Source: Kingdonia uniflora (taxonomy: Eukaryota; Streptophyta; Magnoliopsida; Ranunculales; Circaeasteraceae). Taken from it: a DNA stretch of 64,000 bases. Every line of letters starts with the position of its first letter. The stretch's first letter is position 1. The DNA lies in NCBI GenBank assembly GCA_014058105.1, contig JACGCM010002568.1:1426001-1490000 (forward strand), given 5' to 3'. Both the position numbers and the translations under genes were made by a program. Below, one piece after another: positions 20,110 through 31,696 of the stretch. The notes under the pieces are model-generated. The model was not told the DNA's origin and searched no databases. It saw only the letters and a program-made list of their open reading frames with translations.

Positions 20110-21880
20110 ATGCCCACAACTTTACTAAACCTAGCACGTCTCCAATGGCTCCTAACCTTTGTTCGACCTCAGCCAAATTAGGAGCCCCGGCTGGCGACAT
20201 CACTACTCATCTCGCCATGATGCGCGAGTAATTTGCTCTAGCTGAAGAGAGACACACCAACCAGCTTCCCCACAAGCGTGAGGCCCGACGACAATAGCTT
20301 GAAAATGAACGCCAGTACCGTGTCGAAGAAATAGAGAAGAACCACCATGACTTTGAAGAACTCTGTAACTTTGTTTGGGGTTTACAGTAAGCACGAGCAT
20401 ACGACTCCCCTGCGCGTTCTAAAGCTCCTGGTCCCTCGCGGGTATCCTATTGCGCACGCTTAGGTTCTCACCCCCACACAGAAGCACCCCCGGTCCATCT
20501 AGGTGCTGAAAGTATCAACAATCCCATACCCGAGGGCTCGATATACTTAGGTGTTTCCATTTATGATATTTTGAGTGACTCTACTCTGTGAACATCCAGA
20601 CCCCTTAATCAGAGACCAGCCCGGGAACAACTAGGCGAGCGCAGTGCAAAACATACCCCCGGGCAAAAACCAAACCAACCTCGAACACATCGCTCTCCCA
20701 CTCAACACTTACGTGACACAATAAGAGCTAAATCAACAAATTAAAGCCGCTATCTAGATCAGCTCGAGCCCATCTCCTAACTCTTGGAGCCAACTCAACA
20801 ACCCCATCTACATAGAACTGCTAGCCAACAAGGTTCCTTTAACCATCCATATCCCAAAAATCCGTAAATACCAGAACACCGACCCACTGTCATACATCCT
20901 CATGTTCCAGAACTCGTTAAGCCTCCATTCATCAGCAGATCACATCCTTTGCCAAATGTTTCTCTCTAACCTCACCGACAGTCCACTCAAGTGGTTTTAT
21001 AGCCTACCCAATGGATATATTCGAAGCTTCAAAGATTTGTCTTGTTTATTATTCTCTTACTTCGCATTTAATAAGGATCGAGAGGTTAGAGTTGATGCCT
21101 TCTTTAACATTCAAAATACAAATGCGAAAACACTAGAAAGTTTTACCAAATTGTTCTTAGATGAGTCTCAAAAGATCGAGAACCTCGATTGCGCTAATGC
21201 AGTTTTAGCATACTCTAACGCCCTTTGGACCATAGTCGCGTCAAGAATACATCATCGTCCAGAAGCCCAAAACACTCGAAGAGATGTTGTCGGAAGTCAA
21301 TGACTACATAGACCTCGAACGCATACATGAAAATAATCGACACGGACAAACCCCAACCAGCAATCAACATAAACCTCAACAGCCGACTACAACCATGGTC
21401 GCTCTCGTTTACAATGAGACGGGCAACCAGAAAGGCAATAATCATGAAGATCAATCAGACAGGCTGCAAAAGAAATGACCGATGCCAATCCTACCAAACT
21501 TAATGTTTCCATAAGCGCTATCCTGCACATCATCCAAGTCGACCCAATATGGCGAACACCTTACCCAATCGAAGTTAGAAAAGATGAACCATACTGTCAG
21601 AACCACAAATGTAACTGCCATTCAACAGACAACTATTACGCTTTACAACATTCACTTGAAATGATACTTAAAGTTGGAGGATTGTACCAGTATAACGATA
21701 ACATCTCGAGCTATCTCGATGGGTCATATCTCAAAACCTAGGCTAGCCCCCAACAATGGAAGAAAGGAAGTGCATATCTTCCAAGCCGACATGATCGAAG
21801 TCAATAACATCGACAATGGTCATACTCGAAGTAAGAGAAAGAGAGTCGAATACTGTTGCAAACTTACCTACCAATAAAAT
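20110..21880 (+). pseudogene. Broken gag of E1
   Basis: The N-terminal part (about 20200-20400) is a charged, coiled-coil-like stretch (LAEERHTNQL). The central capsid-like domain is open at 20902-21303: FQNSLSLHSSADHILC, then SPLKWFYSLPNG, FKDLS and FNKDREVRVDAF, matching the retrotransposon gag family. Next, YCQNHKCNCHSTDNYYALQ (about 21593-21650) corresponds to the Cys/His block of E2/E3 Gag. Frames shift several times and stops are frequent, so no protein is made. Confidence 0.8.
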
Positions 21881-21984
21881 GACCAATACTCTTACTAGAA
21901 ACCCATCAATGATCCAGACCCGATGGTATATCCTTTATCGATTGCGACGTATCTCACGTCAAATTTCCATACTCAGATTTACTG

Positions 21985-22290
21985 GTCATCATGATAAAGA
22001 TCTAACACATCATCCTGCACACGATGCTCATCGATGCCGGAAGCACAGTCGATGCCCTTTTCCTCCAAACAGTCAAGACAATGTAGATAACAGACCATAT
22101 AACCCTGACAAACATCAAGCTTAAAGGCTTCAACGGTTCCACTGAAGTTGCAGTGGGGCGAATAAGCCTCCCGGTTATAGCTGGACCAATAGTATTGCAA
22201 GCCAGCTTTTTGGTCATCGACAAGAAGTTAAAATGCCTCGACATCTTGGGTCGAGACTGGTTGCAGGCCATAAAGGTAATACCCTAGACT
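21985..22290 (+). pseudogene. Broken aspartic protease of E1
   Basis: Reads LIDAGSTVDALFLQTVKTM near 22026-22085 and then KLKGFNGSTEVAVGRISLPV. The catalytic triad Asp-Thr/Ser-Gly is D-A-G here, and a stop follows the first block. Homologous to the E3 protease at 50422-50631. Confidence 0.7.
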
Positions 22291-22599
22291 TACCACCAAG
22301 TATTGCGTTTTACCATCCAAAGCAGAACCTGGGACATGAAAAGATCCCAATGACTCGCATGATCATGTGAACACCCGGAGATCGAGCTGACCCAAAAATT
22401 TGTTAAGCCATAGCAATCACAACAACTTGTTTTTATCGAACCCTCGATTGTACCAACTAACACATCAACCGTCGAACCTACCAAATACATAGAGCTCGAT
22501 GGCCCCAGATGAGGAATGTTCATTGAGAGTTCCTTGACTGAATAAGAAAAGTAACAAATGAACTTTTTCCTTCGAGCTAATAAAGACGTCTTCGCCTGA

Positions 22600-23577
22600 A
22601 ATTTCCACGAGATGCCAGGAGTTGATCCTACCATCGCCCGTCACAAACTCGACCTAATACCCAATTGCACAACAGTCAAACAAAAGAAACAAACCTTAGC
22701 CCAAAGGATTTGAGACACGGTTAATCTTGAACTCGATAAACTTCTAGCCGTAGGCTTCATCCACGAGGTTAAGTACGTAGATTGGATCTTAGACATTGTG
22801 GCAGTTCCCAAAAAGAACGGCAAAATCCGAGTATGCGTCAACTTCACCGACCTCAACAAGCATACCGTGAAGGATAGTTTCCCCCTCCTAATCATCGCAG
22901 TGCTACTTGACGCAACAACTGGTTGCGAGTACCTCCCTATGATGGATGCCACTTCCAATTACAACTAAGTACCCCACATGCCTGAAGATCAAAGAAAAAC
23001 ATCATTCATCATAAAATAAGGCCTATATTGTTTCAATGTCATGCCCTTCGGGCTTAAGAATGTAGACGTAACTTACCAACGACTTGTTACAAACATGTTC
23101 AAGTCACTATTGGGATAGTCAGTCGAAGTATATATTGGCGACATGCTTTGCAAGAGCCTTAACAAAAATACCTATTTACAAGACCTGTCCGAAGTATTTT
23201 TTATCCTTCAATCATACAAAACGAAGTTAAACCCTGACAAGTGCCAGTCCAAGCTGTTGTCTGAAAAATTTCTTGGCCATCTCATCAGAAAGTGAGGTAT
23301 CGAGATCGCCCCTACCCAGTTCCTAGCCTTAATCAACATGCCATTCCCAGAATGAAGAAAGATGTGTAGAAGGTCACGGACAAAATTGTCACCCTCAACC
23401 GTTTCATTTCAAAATCATCGGACAAGTAAAAATGGCTATTCTCTTTACACCGCGGTCATGGCGCCTATAAAGCTAAGAAGAAAACCCTCGAAATTGAATG
23501 GACAACAGAATACGAGCAAGCTTTCCAAGAATTTAAGACTTACCTCGGCCAAACCCCAATCATGAGCACGTGTTAAA
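22600..23577 (+). pseudogene. First copy of E1 reverse transcriptase
   Basis: Recognisable RT blocks: KKNGKIRVCVNFTDLNKHT, MPFGLKNVDVTYQRLV, and the active-site segment VYIGDMLCKSL, in which the catalytic YxDD is YIGD, so the first Asp is lost. Several in-frame stops occur (for example before VPHMPEDQ and after LLG). It ends at CCAATCATGAGCAC, the same words that end the second copy at 24774. Confidence 0.8.
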
Positions 23578-23975
23578 GGGCTTATAGACGAATATCGTAT
23601 TGAGCCCTCCTCAGGAGAACTTTTCCCTCCATCCTGCATATAGGAGGATACATTGACAGGAATATATGTTTTAGTTTTTGTATGGATGCCAGCTTAATTT
23701 TCTGAATGATTATAATTAGTAATTAAATATTTTTTCTTCATAAGCTAGATTGTGTTCTTTATATCCTTGTGTAAGATTTCATCTTTACCTGATGTGGGAC
23801 TAACTTTGATCTAAAGATATTAAAATCTCTATGTAAAGATTGAATTCTATGAGAGAAGCAATATTATAGTGGTAAACAAATTGAACAACAAAGGTATATC
23901 TTGAAACCTATTATTTTACGTCAGATGAGTCATTGCCTCATTGATTGCCAAAACAAGTTAAAGATACAACAGATG
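23578..23975. other. Unidentified spacer between the two RT copies
   Basis: About 400 bp of AT-rich sequence not matched elsewhere in the window. It has no obvious inverted repeats, LTR ends or target duplication. TTAAAG occurs near both ends (23579 and 23957), possibly by chance. Confidence 0.5.
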
Positions 23976-24770
23976 GGTGAAGTTTGGGTGGTCCCCCACC
24001 GTGCCTAAAAAAATGAAAAACGGCAAAATTCGAGTATGTGTTGTCTTCACCGACCCCAACAAACATACCTCGAAAGATAGTTTCACCCTTCCAATCATCG
24101 CAGTGTTGTTTGACGCAACAACCGATTACGAGTACCTCCATATGATGGATGCCACTTCCAGTTATAACCAAGTACCCCTCATGCCCGAAGATCAAAGCCA
24201 AACATCATTCATCACAGAACAAGGCCTATATTGTGTTAATGTCATGCCCTTCGGGCTTAAGAACGTAGATGTAAATTACCAACAACTTGTTACAAGCATG
24301 TTCAAGCCACTATTGGGAAAGTCAGTCGGAGTATATATTGGCGACATGCTTTGCAAGAGCCTCAAAAAAAAATACCCACTTACAAGACCTGTCCGAAGTA
24401 TGTTTTTCCCTTCAATCATACAAAATGTAGTTAAACCCTGACAAGTGCCAGCTCAACCTATTGTCTAAAAAATTTCTTGGCCACCTCATCAGCAAGAGAA
24501 GTATCAAGATCGCCCATACCCAGTTCCAAGCCTTAATCAACATGCCATGCCCCAGAACAAAGAAAGATGTGCAGAAGGTCACTGACAAAATTGCCACCCT
24601 CAACCGTTTCATTTCAAAAACATCGGACAAGTGAAAATGGCTATTCTCTTTACACCGCGGTCATGGCATCTATAAAGCTAAGAAGAAAACCCCCGATATT
24701 GAATGGATAACAGAATGCGAGCAAGCTTTCCAAGAATTCAAGACTTACCTCGGTTAACCCCCAATCATGA
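23976..24770 (+). pseudogene. Second copy of E1 reverse transcriptase
   Basis: Repeats the sequence of 22795-23577 with substitutions. It is less decayed, with an open frame at 23977-24441 containing DATSSYNQVPLMPEDQ and ITEQGLYCVNVMPFGLKNV. The active site again reads YIGD, so the catalytic Asp loss predates the duplication. The frame shifts near 24370. Confidence 0.8.
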
Positions 24771-25210
24771 GCACTCCAGTCGAAGTTGAACAACTTTTAC
24801 TATATCTTGTAGTAACGGACAAATCTTTCAACTCGGTTCTCATTCGTATAGACAAAGGCGTCAAAAAATCAGTATATTTTATCAGTAAAAACTTAACTTC
24901 GGCTGATACCAGATATACCAAACTTAAAATGCTTCTTCTCAACCTCGCCTACACGTCGAGAAAGCTGAAACCATACATCCAAGCACATCCCATAAGGGTG
25001 ATCATGAGCTATCCTCTTCGGGAAGTCCTAGTCGAGAAAGAAAAATCAAGACAGGTATAACAGTAGTTTGCCTACCGCGACGAACATGATATCACCTTCG
25101 AGAAGAAGATATCTGAAAAAGCCCAAGCAGTCCCCGATTTTCTAACAGACTTTCCAGTAGACGACGTAGATTGTGAAAAACATGAGGATGAAATCTTAGA
25201 GGAGTAAGCC
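24767..25210 (+). pseudogene. RT-associated RNase H of E1
   Basis: The open frame 24767-25060 reads LYLVVTDKSFNSVLIR, then VYFISKNLTSADTRY, then RKLKPYIQAHPIRV, the standard order of the gypsy RT-associated RNase H and connection domain. A tether segment with LTDFPVDD-like words continues to about 25210. A TAA at about 25058 and later stops break it. Confidence 0.75.
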
Positions 25211-25234
25211 GACCAATCAGACCCATGGAACCCC

Positions 25235-25399
25235 AATACAGGTTGGAGGCTATTCACCGATGGCTCAGCTGGCCCGAATGGTTTTGGTATAGACATTGTA
25301 CTGGTTACACCTTTCAATGATCGACTCACTAAAACCATTAAGTAAAACTTTGAATATGTCAATAATGAAGCTGAGTACGAAGCTTTAACTCATGGTATA
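25235..25399 (+). pseudogene. Archaeal-like RNase H of E1, 5' part
   Basis: Reads GWRLFTDGSAGPNGFG and then NNEAEYEALTHG, the DGS and EAEYEAL motifs that mark the second RNase H (aRNH) of the Tat lineage. It is cut at 25399 by insertion of E2 and resumes at 38481. Confidence 0.85.
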
Positions 25400-26214
25400 T
25401 GTAGGGAGCTAACTCCGTCCAAAGGGGGAGTTGGTTCTCACAACGTAGAATTGATCTTCAGTCAGAGGATACAAGTAATTGGCCTAAAATAAGATCTATC
25501 TAAAGATAAATACTTGCGTAGAGGCCCGAATGTGACTCTCTACGACCTCTGATGAGGATTTTTAAGACAAATTGTATTTCTGAAGAGTAAATAACAGGGT
25601 TCAAGTACATAAAGTCAGGGTGGTCAAAGGTAAAATACAAGAGGCTAGAGATGATTCCCCTAACTCCTGTTTGGTTTCCCCTCTCCTCTATTTATAGAGA
25701 CATAGGGAGTTGAGTCACTAAGTGTAGGTCAGGATTAAATGATAACACTGTCAGAAAATCCTGGCAAGTTATGGGCGCTGGTCTTGTCGGTACTGTTACT
25801 GCTGCATTTATTGGTGATGGCTCTAATCGGCGCGGTGGTTAGACCTATCACTGTAGATGCACGGGCCAATCAATGCGCTGTTTTATCTGATAAAGTAGTT
25901 GTCTGTCTTGTCTTGCTTCGACCGTATGTCAGTGAGGTCGAAGGGTTTATGCTATAGGATGTGGATCCGTTCTCGAAGCTTTGTCTGGTAGGCTGGCTGT
26001 CTGTCTTGTCATACTTCGACCATATGTAGATATGGTCAAAGGATGTCTGTTGTAATCTACTGATCTGTTCCCGAAGCTTTTTCTGGTGTCGAAGGTTCAT
26101 CTCTGGGGGATCTCTGGGGGGCCTGTTTTAGGGATTTAGTGGGCTTCAGTACATTCGAGTAGGCTATGAAGTGGGCTTCAGCCGTCTGTCAAAGGCTACG
26201 ACTAGGCTACTATA
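25400..26214 (-). repeat. 3' LTR of E2
   Basis: 815 bp, TGTAGGGAGCTAACTCC to GGCTACTATA on the + strand. A TATA box lies on the minus strand (TATAAATA opposite 25689-25696). The end next to the interior is mutated from ACA to ATA. Confidence 0.88.
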
Positions 26215-26226
26215 TTTTCCCCCTCT
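26215..26226 (-). other. Polypurine tract of E2
   Basis: The minus strand reads AGAGGGGGAAAA immediately before the 3' LTR, the expected site for plus-strand priming. E3 has the equivalent AGAGGGGGCGA. Confidence 0.7.
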
Positions 26227-26469
26227 CAGCGAAGGTCTCGAAGCCAAGTGAGGAGGTGTTCGCTAAGAAAACTATTCGGTCTTGGAATCTGAGCGGTTTG
26301 ACTATCTTTTTTTTTGGGAAAGTAATAAAAAGGGGTTTTTAAGACATGCAGGTGGTCATAGGGTAATAAATGCATTGAAGCCTATATGTATGGGCTATTG
26401 TGGAGGTATACTGTATCTTCTTCCATCTGCAATAGTCTTCGGCTCTTTCTCAATACTCTTAACATTTGG

Positions 26470-26808
26470 ATGGATACTATGCCGAACACGCATTACCAAA
26501 AGAGGATGGGGTTCGCTCATGATCCTCGAGTGAGGCGGAAGATGGTGGAACTGCATATGAAGTTTTTTTGGCAACATGGGCTGAACTGGGACATGTTGGA
26601 CCTTGTGGAGGAAGGGCTTGAGGAGTTCTTCAATGGTGATCCATATTCTTATCTCTGGGAACAACTGCGGTTTCATTTTTTGACTGCTGAGAGGCGCTAT
26701 CTCTTTCTGATGGCTCTTGCCAAAAGTCTCGTTTGTGCAGAGGAGGTCATCGAGGGGCGAAACGTGGCAAGTGAAGCTAGTCCAACCGGAAGTAGGGCTT
26801 CGGGTTGA
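26470..26808 (+). CDS. ORF-A of E2, antisense accessory protein
   Basis: 112-residue open frame starting MDTMPNTHYQKRMGF and ending GSRASG. It is antisense to gag-pol and is the first gene after the 3' LTR. The E3 copy (40730-41071) aligns along its full length with the same start and similar end, including KM-ELH-KFF, PYSYLWEQL/PYAYFWWQL and YL-L-ALAK. A TAATAAAAAGGGG sequence about 150 bp upstream could be a weak TATA. Charged and aromatic, no signal peptide or membrane segment. I recognise no domain. Conservation of frame between two old copies suggests it once encoded a protein. Confidence 0.55.
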   Translation: MDTMPNTHYQKRMGFAHDPRVRRKMVELHMKFFWQHGLNWDMLDLVEEGLEEFFNGDPYSYLWEQLRFHFLTAERRYLFLMALAKSLVCAEEVIEGRNVASEASPTGSRASG

Positions 26809-27302
26809 TGGTGTAAATATTTGTATTTCTGTAGGCTTCCGTTTTGCTGTGTGGGAGGGGGCTGTTTTTGCGTTTGAAGTGGTAGTAAAAATATAATTTG
26901 TTTGTTGGATTTGCTGTTTGTAATGGACAAAGTATTTTTTGCATACTTATATTACTGTATCTGATTGATAATGTAGACGAATGTAAACGAATACTCTTAT
27001 AGGCGGGAGGTATAGAGATGATCGAAGGTTATTGTTATCTGGGTTATGATGATCAGAACGTGATATAGTCAAAGGTATGATGAAATGCTGCTTGTAATAA
27101 TCGATGGTTATAATAGCCGAATGCTCGATGTGGGTGACATGCTCGACTAGAGGTCTTCGGGAATGAGGTTTGAATGCATGTACCGATGAATCAGTTACGT
27201 CTAGGAAGTTGGAGAGGTTGCATGTTGACTTTTCAAGGTTGGAAATGAAAGGTTGCCATTAATTCAGTTACGGGAGAGGGAAAGTCGTGGTGGATTTGTA
27301 GG

Positions 27303-27310
27303 TATAAAAG
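27303..27310 (+). promoter_or_regulatory. TATA box upstream of E2 ORF-B
   Basis: TATAAAAG lies 82 bp upstream of the ORF-B ATG at 27385. The E3 copy has TATAAAAT at the matching place (41593-41600), 58 bp upstream of its ATG. Conservation in both elements supports a real antisense promoter. Confidence 0.55.
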
Positions 27311-27384
27311 GGGATAGGTTGGAGAGAACTTATTCATCTGTCCTGCATCTTTCTTTTTATATCTTACTTTGTTTGTTGATCAAC

Positions 27385-27702
27385 ATGGCTGAAAATGTGT
27401 CGGTTCAGGAAGATCAAGCGGCGGTGAGGGCCAGGAGGATCCAAGAGGCTTTGTTGGGTCTTCAAAGGAGGTTCGGAATAGAGGAGGATATTGATGCTGA
27501 AATGCCAGACTTCTTTGAAGCGGAACCTGGGGTACTACTCTATGACATGCCCTTCGCGTACTGTTGGGGCATAGTGTAGATGATGGGGCCGTTCCCCGGC
27601 CACTGACTGTTTCATCTCAAGGGCTTCGCAGAGGATATAGTAGACCAAGAGGATGTAGATGCAGCGGCCATTGTCGAAGAGGAGCAACCCGCTAATAGCT
27701 AG
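27385..27702 (+). pseudogene. ORF-B of E2, antisense acidic protein, two stops
   Basis: Begins MAENVSVQEDQAAVRARR, then LQRRFGIEEDIDAEMPDFF, EAEPG and MPFAYCWGI. In-frame TAG (27577-27579) and a second stop in the GPFPGH region break the last third, after which IVDQEDVDAA and EEEQPANS end at the same place as in E3 (41651-41995). About 105 codons when read through. Strongly acidic. No family recognised. The two copies match best at RRFGI--DIDAEMPD-FEAEPG. Confidence 0.55.
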
Positions 27703-28511
27703 GGTCCTCTGTAATGTGTGGTGTTGTTGCTTTCTTTTGGTATGTTTCTTTTATCTCTTGTTTTGTTTTGTACGAGGTTCGTAATGTTATCTACCTTTCT
27801 GAATGAAAATGATTTCTTTGAATAACTTGTTTTGTTGAACTGTGGGTGATAGTAATACAATCTGTTATTGAGTGGATAATACAGTTATCGAAATGTATAG
27901 TTTGTGTAGTTCGAAGATAAAAATGAATTCCTCGAAGGGAAAAGTAAACTGTGGCGAAGCTGAAAAATTTATCTGTAAGCCTGAGCTTTTTGATTGGTTG
28001 AACTTACGACTGTATTCGGTCGAAGGGTCAAAACTTTTGAGTTAAGGGATGTGTTAGATGTCGAAGGTCGATGTATTTAGATGAATTTGTTTGAGGCTAG
28101 ATACTGAGGATTGTTCGAGATGTGAAGTGGTCGAATACTCGAATACATGAGTGCATCAAAGATTGAGTTTGATTTGATTAGCTACTCTGACAGCCCAGAC
28201 GGCTGGTCTGTCAGACTGGTACGAGCGCCTGAGGCATTGTACAAAAAGTAATGATGCTGCTTTTCTCGTATGACAGAAAAAAGGCTATGATCTGATTGTT
28301 TGGACTTGATTGTTTAGCTTCGAGTAGGGGAAAAGAAGGTTCGAGAAGCTTCAGGTTTTGCAAGCAGATGGTAGTAAGGGTGTTGTTCGCACGTAGGAGG
28401 TACGAGGGGTAAATTGGTCAAACCACATTGGAGCCAAAAAGCCAGGGTACTGGGGTCGTGGTAATGATAATGTTTAGGAAATCGAGGCGGTTTAATTTTT
28501 TTTTTAAAAGA

Positions 28512-28519
28512 TATATAAG
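28512..28519 (+). promoter_or_regulatory. TATA box upstream of E2 ORF-C
   Basis: TATATAAG, followed by a leader and a possible 5'-UTR intron (CTG|GTAAG at 28656 to CTGTAG at 28938). E3 has TATATAAG at the homologous site (42894-42901). Confidence 0.5.
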
Positions 28520-28944
28520 TGGGAGAAGATTAACTACTGTGCTATGAGAATCAAAAAGTTGGGAGAAGAAAATATACGTTATTTTGAACTTGGGGGGTAC
28601 TGCTGCTTTTGTTGGTTTGATCTTGCTGATCCGAGGGTAGTTTTGTTAACCACTGGTAAGTCACTTGATCTCTGTCATGTTTATTTATTTTTGTTCTCTG
28701 TCTGAAAGGGTGGGTAGACAATTTTGCGTTTGAGGTTTCGGGGTTCTTTTCGGGAGTAAGGAGGCTTGTTAGAACTGGGTTTCAACCCAGTCTGGGATTT
28801 GGTGAGTTTTTTTTTGGAGGAGGTACTGTGTCTGAGATTTGAGGTTGGGAGAAGTATCTAGAAGGGATAGATGGGTAAGGGTTATAGACACGAGATTGTC
28901 AAATTTTCTACCCTGATGGCATGCCTCTTCTTCTGTAGGCAAAA

Positions 28945-31117
28945 ATGAGTAACCGTCGGGCTTCGAGATGGAGACTGGTGGATGAAGAGGTCGACAAGGT
29001 CGAAGCTAGTACTTCTGGTCGAGACCCAGTAGACAGGGGTAGCAATTTAGAGGTGTTAGATGTGGTAACCGAGGCCCCGTTGTCGATGATTCTGCCGGCT
29101 GAAGATGTTCAGGTCACAAGACGTCGAAAGACGATAGTGGCCGAAGATAGTGATGAAGAGGAAACAATATGGGGGGAGGGATGTAATATAGGACCTTCGG
29201 GTGGTGGGGATGGAGGTTAGGTGCAGAGGGGCGATAGTGAGGATTCGACTGAGTCGGATAAGGTCGAAGGTGCCGTTTTGGCTAAAGATAGAATTAGGTT
29301 AGATCGTTTTGCCACGAAATTAGAACTCTCGAAGGTGGGGGTGTTTCTTAGTGCCGCAGGGGCAGGGTTGACCTTCAGATCGGACCCTGGGGAAGGGATT
29401 ATGGCTTATAGGGCCGAATTCGATTGGGACTGGAGCTTCCTCTTCGGCGACTCGTGAAAGAAGTGCTGAATTTCTGGGGCGTGGCTCCGGTACAGATGAA
29501 CGATAATTTTTATGAGATGATGAGGATGATAGAGGGGATGAATGTAAAATTAGTTGGTGAGAGTCGAAGTTTATTTAAGTGGTTCGACATTATCACCTTT
29601 AATTCGAGGAAGGCTAGTCAAAACCTGAGGACCTATCACATCTAATGTTACCCAGAGAAACCTTGGTTCTTTGATCTTTGTTAGACAGGCCGGGGGTGGA
29701 ATAAAGATTTACTGATAGTAAGGGGTAACTTCGAGAATGTAAACGAGGATGACCCTTATAAATTGTATTATAGGGTATATAACGAAAGTAAGTTTGCTGT
29801 CGAAGGGTTTGTTGTTGATGTGTTTCTAAAATATGTGATAAATGTGTTTTTGCTTTACTCTGCAGGTCCAAAGAGTTCGTCTTGGGATAATCTGGTGAAT
29901 TATATTGATACTCTGCTCGAGGCTAGTGAAGACTGGGTAAATTCGGTGTTTGACAGTCTCAAGATCAAAAGGAAAAGGAGAAAAAAGGTGGATTCCCAGC
30001 TTTGAGACGTACCCGCTACGCCGAAGCGACCAAAGAGAAAAAGAGGGGTAGGTGTTTCGAAGGAGAAAAATAAAATGGGGGAGGAGGAGTTGCTGAGGAG
30101 CTACCAGTTTATGCGAGGTCGCAGAGGGGTGCAAAGCAAGCAGCACCAGTATCTGAAGGGGGTGGAGAGGCATCGAGGATAAAACCAAAGCAGGTGTCTT
30201 CTCAAGATGAAAAAGGGAAGGGTCGGGTAGCTCTCGAAGCCCCTAAGGTGCAGCGATCGAATGCTATTCAACATAAGAGGCATAAGGTGCTTGGGGAGGA
30301 TGATGCAATGGTGAAAGATAAAGAAATGACGGAGGCTGAACGACAGTTGCAGGCTGTGGTGAAGTAGGCTTTGATGGTCAAGCTCTGGGAAGATGACCCT
30401 GACGAAGCTTCGAAGGAGATAAAGAAGCACATGTATCAGGTAACTATATACAGGTTTCTGTAGTAATATTTTGAGGTTACTTGCAAATTGTTTGAGTTTC
30501 GAGGTTCACTGATATCTTGAGTATTTTTAGCAGACGGAAGTCTTGGTAGAGACTTACAATAAGGCGATGAAGTCGGTAAAGGCAAAGTTACGACAAGCGA
30601 AGGAAAACTTGGATCTTTCTCGTGGGGAAGAGGCCTCATGGGTGTCTCAAGTCAGGAAGCTGAAGCAAGATATAGATGTGCTTTCTGACTCTTATGATAA
30701 GAGTCTCGAGAAGCAACGGTCAAGGTTGGAGCGTGAGTGTCAGCCAAGCTGAAGGCGTGTGAGAAAGTGAAAGCGGAACAGAAGGTGGGTTTCCAGCGGC
30801 AGTATGATATGGAATGCATGGAGAATGTGAGGTTGAAGAAGTTTATAGATGGTTTGGGGTATGATACCGATACATTGCAACCTTATCCAGTATCTCCAGA
30901 ACTTGTTGAGGGAGATGAGTCGCAGATGAAGGGAGGGGAGGTGAACGTTGTTGAGGAAGCAATTGGAAGTACTGGGGGTGTTGTTGAAACTTCTCTTCTT
31001 GGCGCGCCCATTGGTGGTACTGCTGATGGTGTGGCGGTCGAAGGTTTGAATAAGGCTATTGAGGTTGGTGGTGCTGGGGCATCTGTGGAGCAAGAAGGTA
31101 CAACCGCGCCCATATGA
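28945..31117 (+). pseudogene. ORF-C of E2, spliced antisense gene, gypsy-associated domain plus coiled coil
   Basis: Starts MSNRRASRWRLVDEEVDKV. An acidic low-complexity region comes first, then a block LELPLRRLVKEVLNFWGVAP and GWNKDLLIVRGNF that resembles the 'putative gypsy-type transposon' domain (PF04195 type), then a basic linker, then a heptad-rich coiled coil (about 30543-30840) and a Gly/Val/Glu-rich tail ending TTAPI. Introns 29788-29865 and 30440-30530 have GT-AG ends, and splicing restores the frame. E3 has both introns at the same places. Damage in this copy: TAG at 29218-29220, a 1-bp shift near 29412, TAA at 29643-29645, a shift near 29985 and another near 30745. The original product would have been about 650 residues, probably DNA- or chromatin-related; that last point is only a guess. 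Confidence 0.6.
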
Positions 31118-31696
31118 GGTATTTGAGGTTGGGTTCTTATATCTTCTTCTGCTGGTTGTAATGTTGAGTTGTACTATGTGTGAACGATGGCATTTTTTTT
31201 GTTGGTTTCTGAACTTGGTAGGGTTTTTTTTGCTCTTGTTATCTGTTGAATTTTTGAAGTTGATGCTAAACATATTGATGCGTATTTTCTGAACATACTG
31301 ATTCTGAACTTCTAATTCGATATCTATCTTGCGGATGGATTGTGTTATCTCTCTGACTTTGAATTGTTAGAATTTGAATGCACGTTCTGTTGATTATGCT
31401 TATTTTGGACTCTTGATGATTGGTCTTTGAATTGCATTGCAACTGTTCCTCTGATGGGTAATTTGTTGAATGTACTCTGCATTTTGTAGTTAATATTTTT
31501 GTATACGGTTGCTGTTTAGGATTGTAAAAGTTTGATCTATTGGAATAAAAATTTGATTTGCTTGAACTAGAAATTCGAGCTGTTTGAAGTTGAAATTCGG
31601 GCTGTTCGAATAACTGTAGTGTGATCGAAGCCTGAAGAGTACAAAAGATATGTAGATCAAATTCTGGATGTTTTGCTGGACATCGAAGGCCGAAGC

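Noticed and set aside
30740..31273. 177-codon minus-strand frame in E2
   Set aside because: Lies opposite the coiled-coil end of ORF-C and reads as low-complexity shadow; ORF-C is supported by its E3 homologue.
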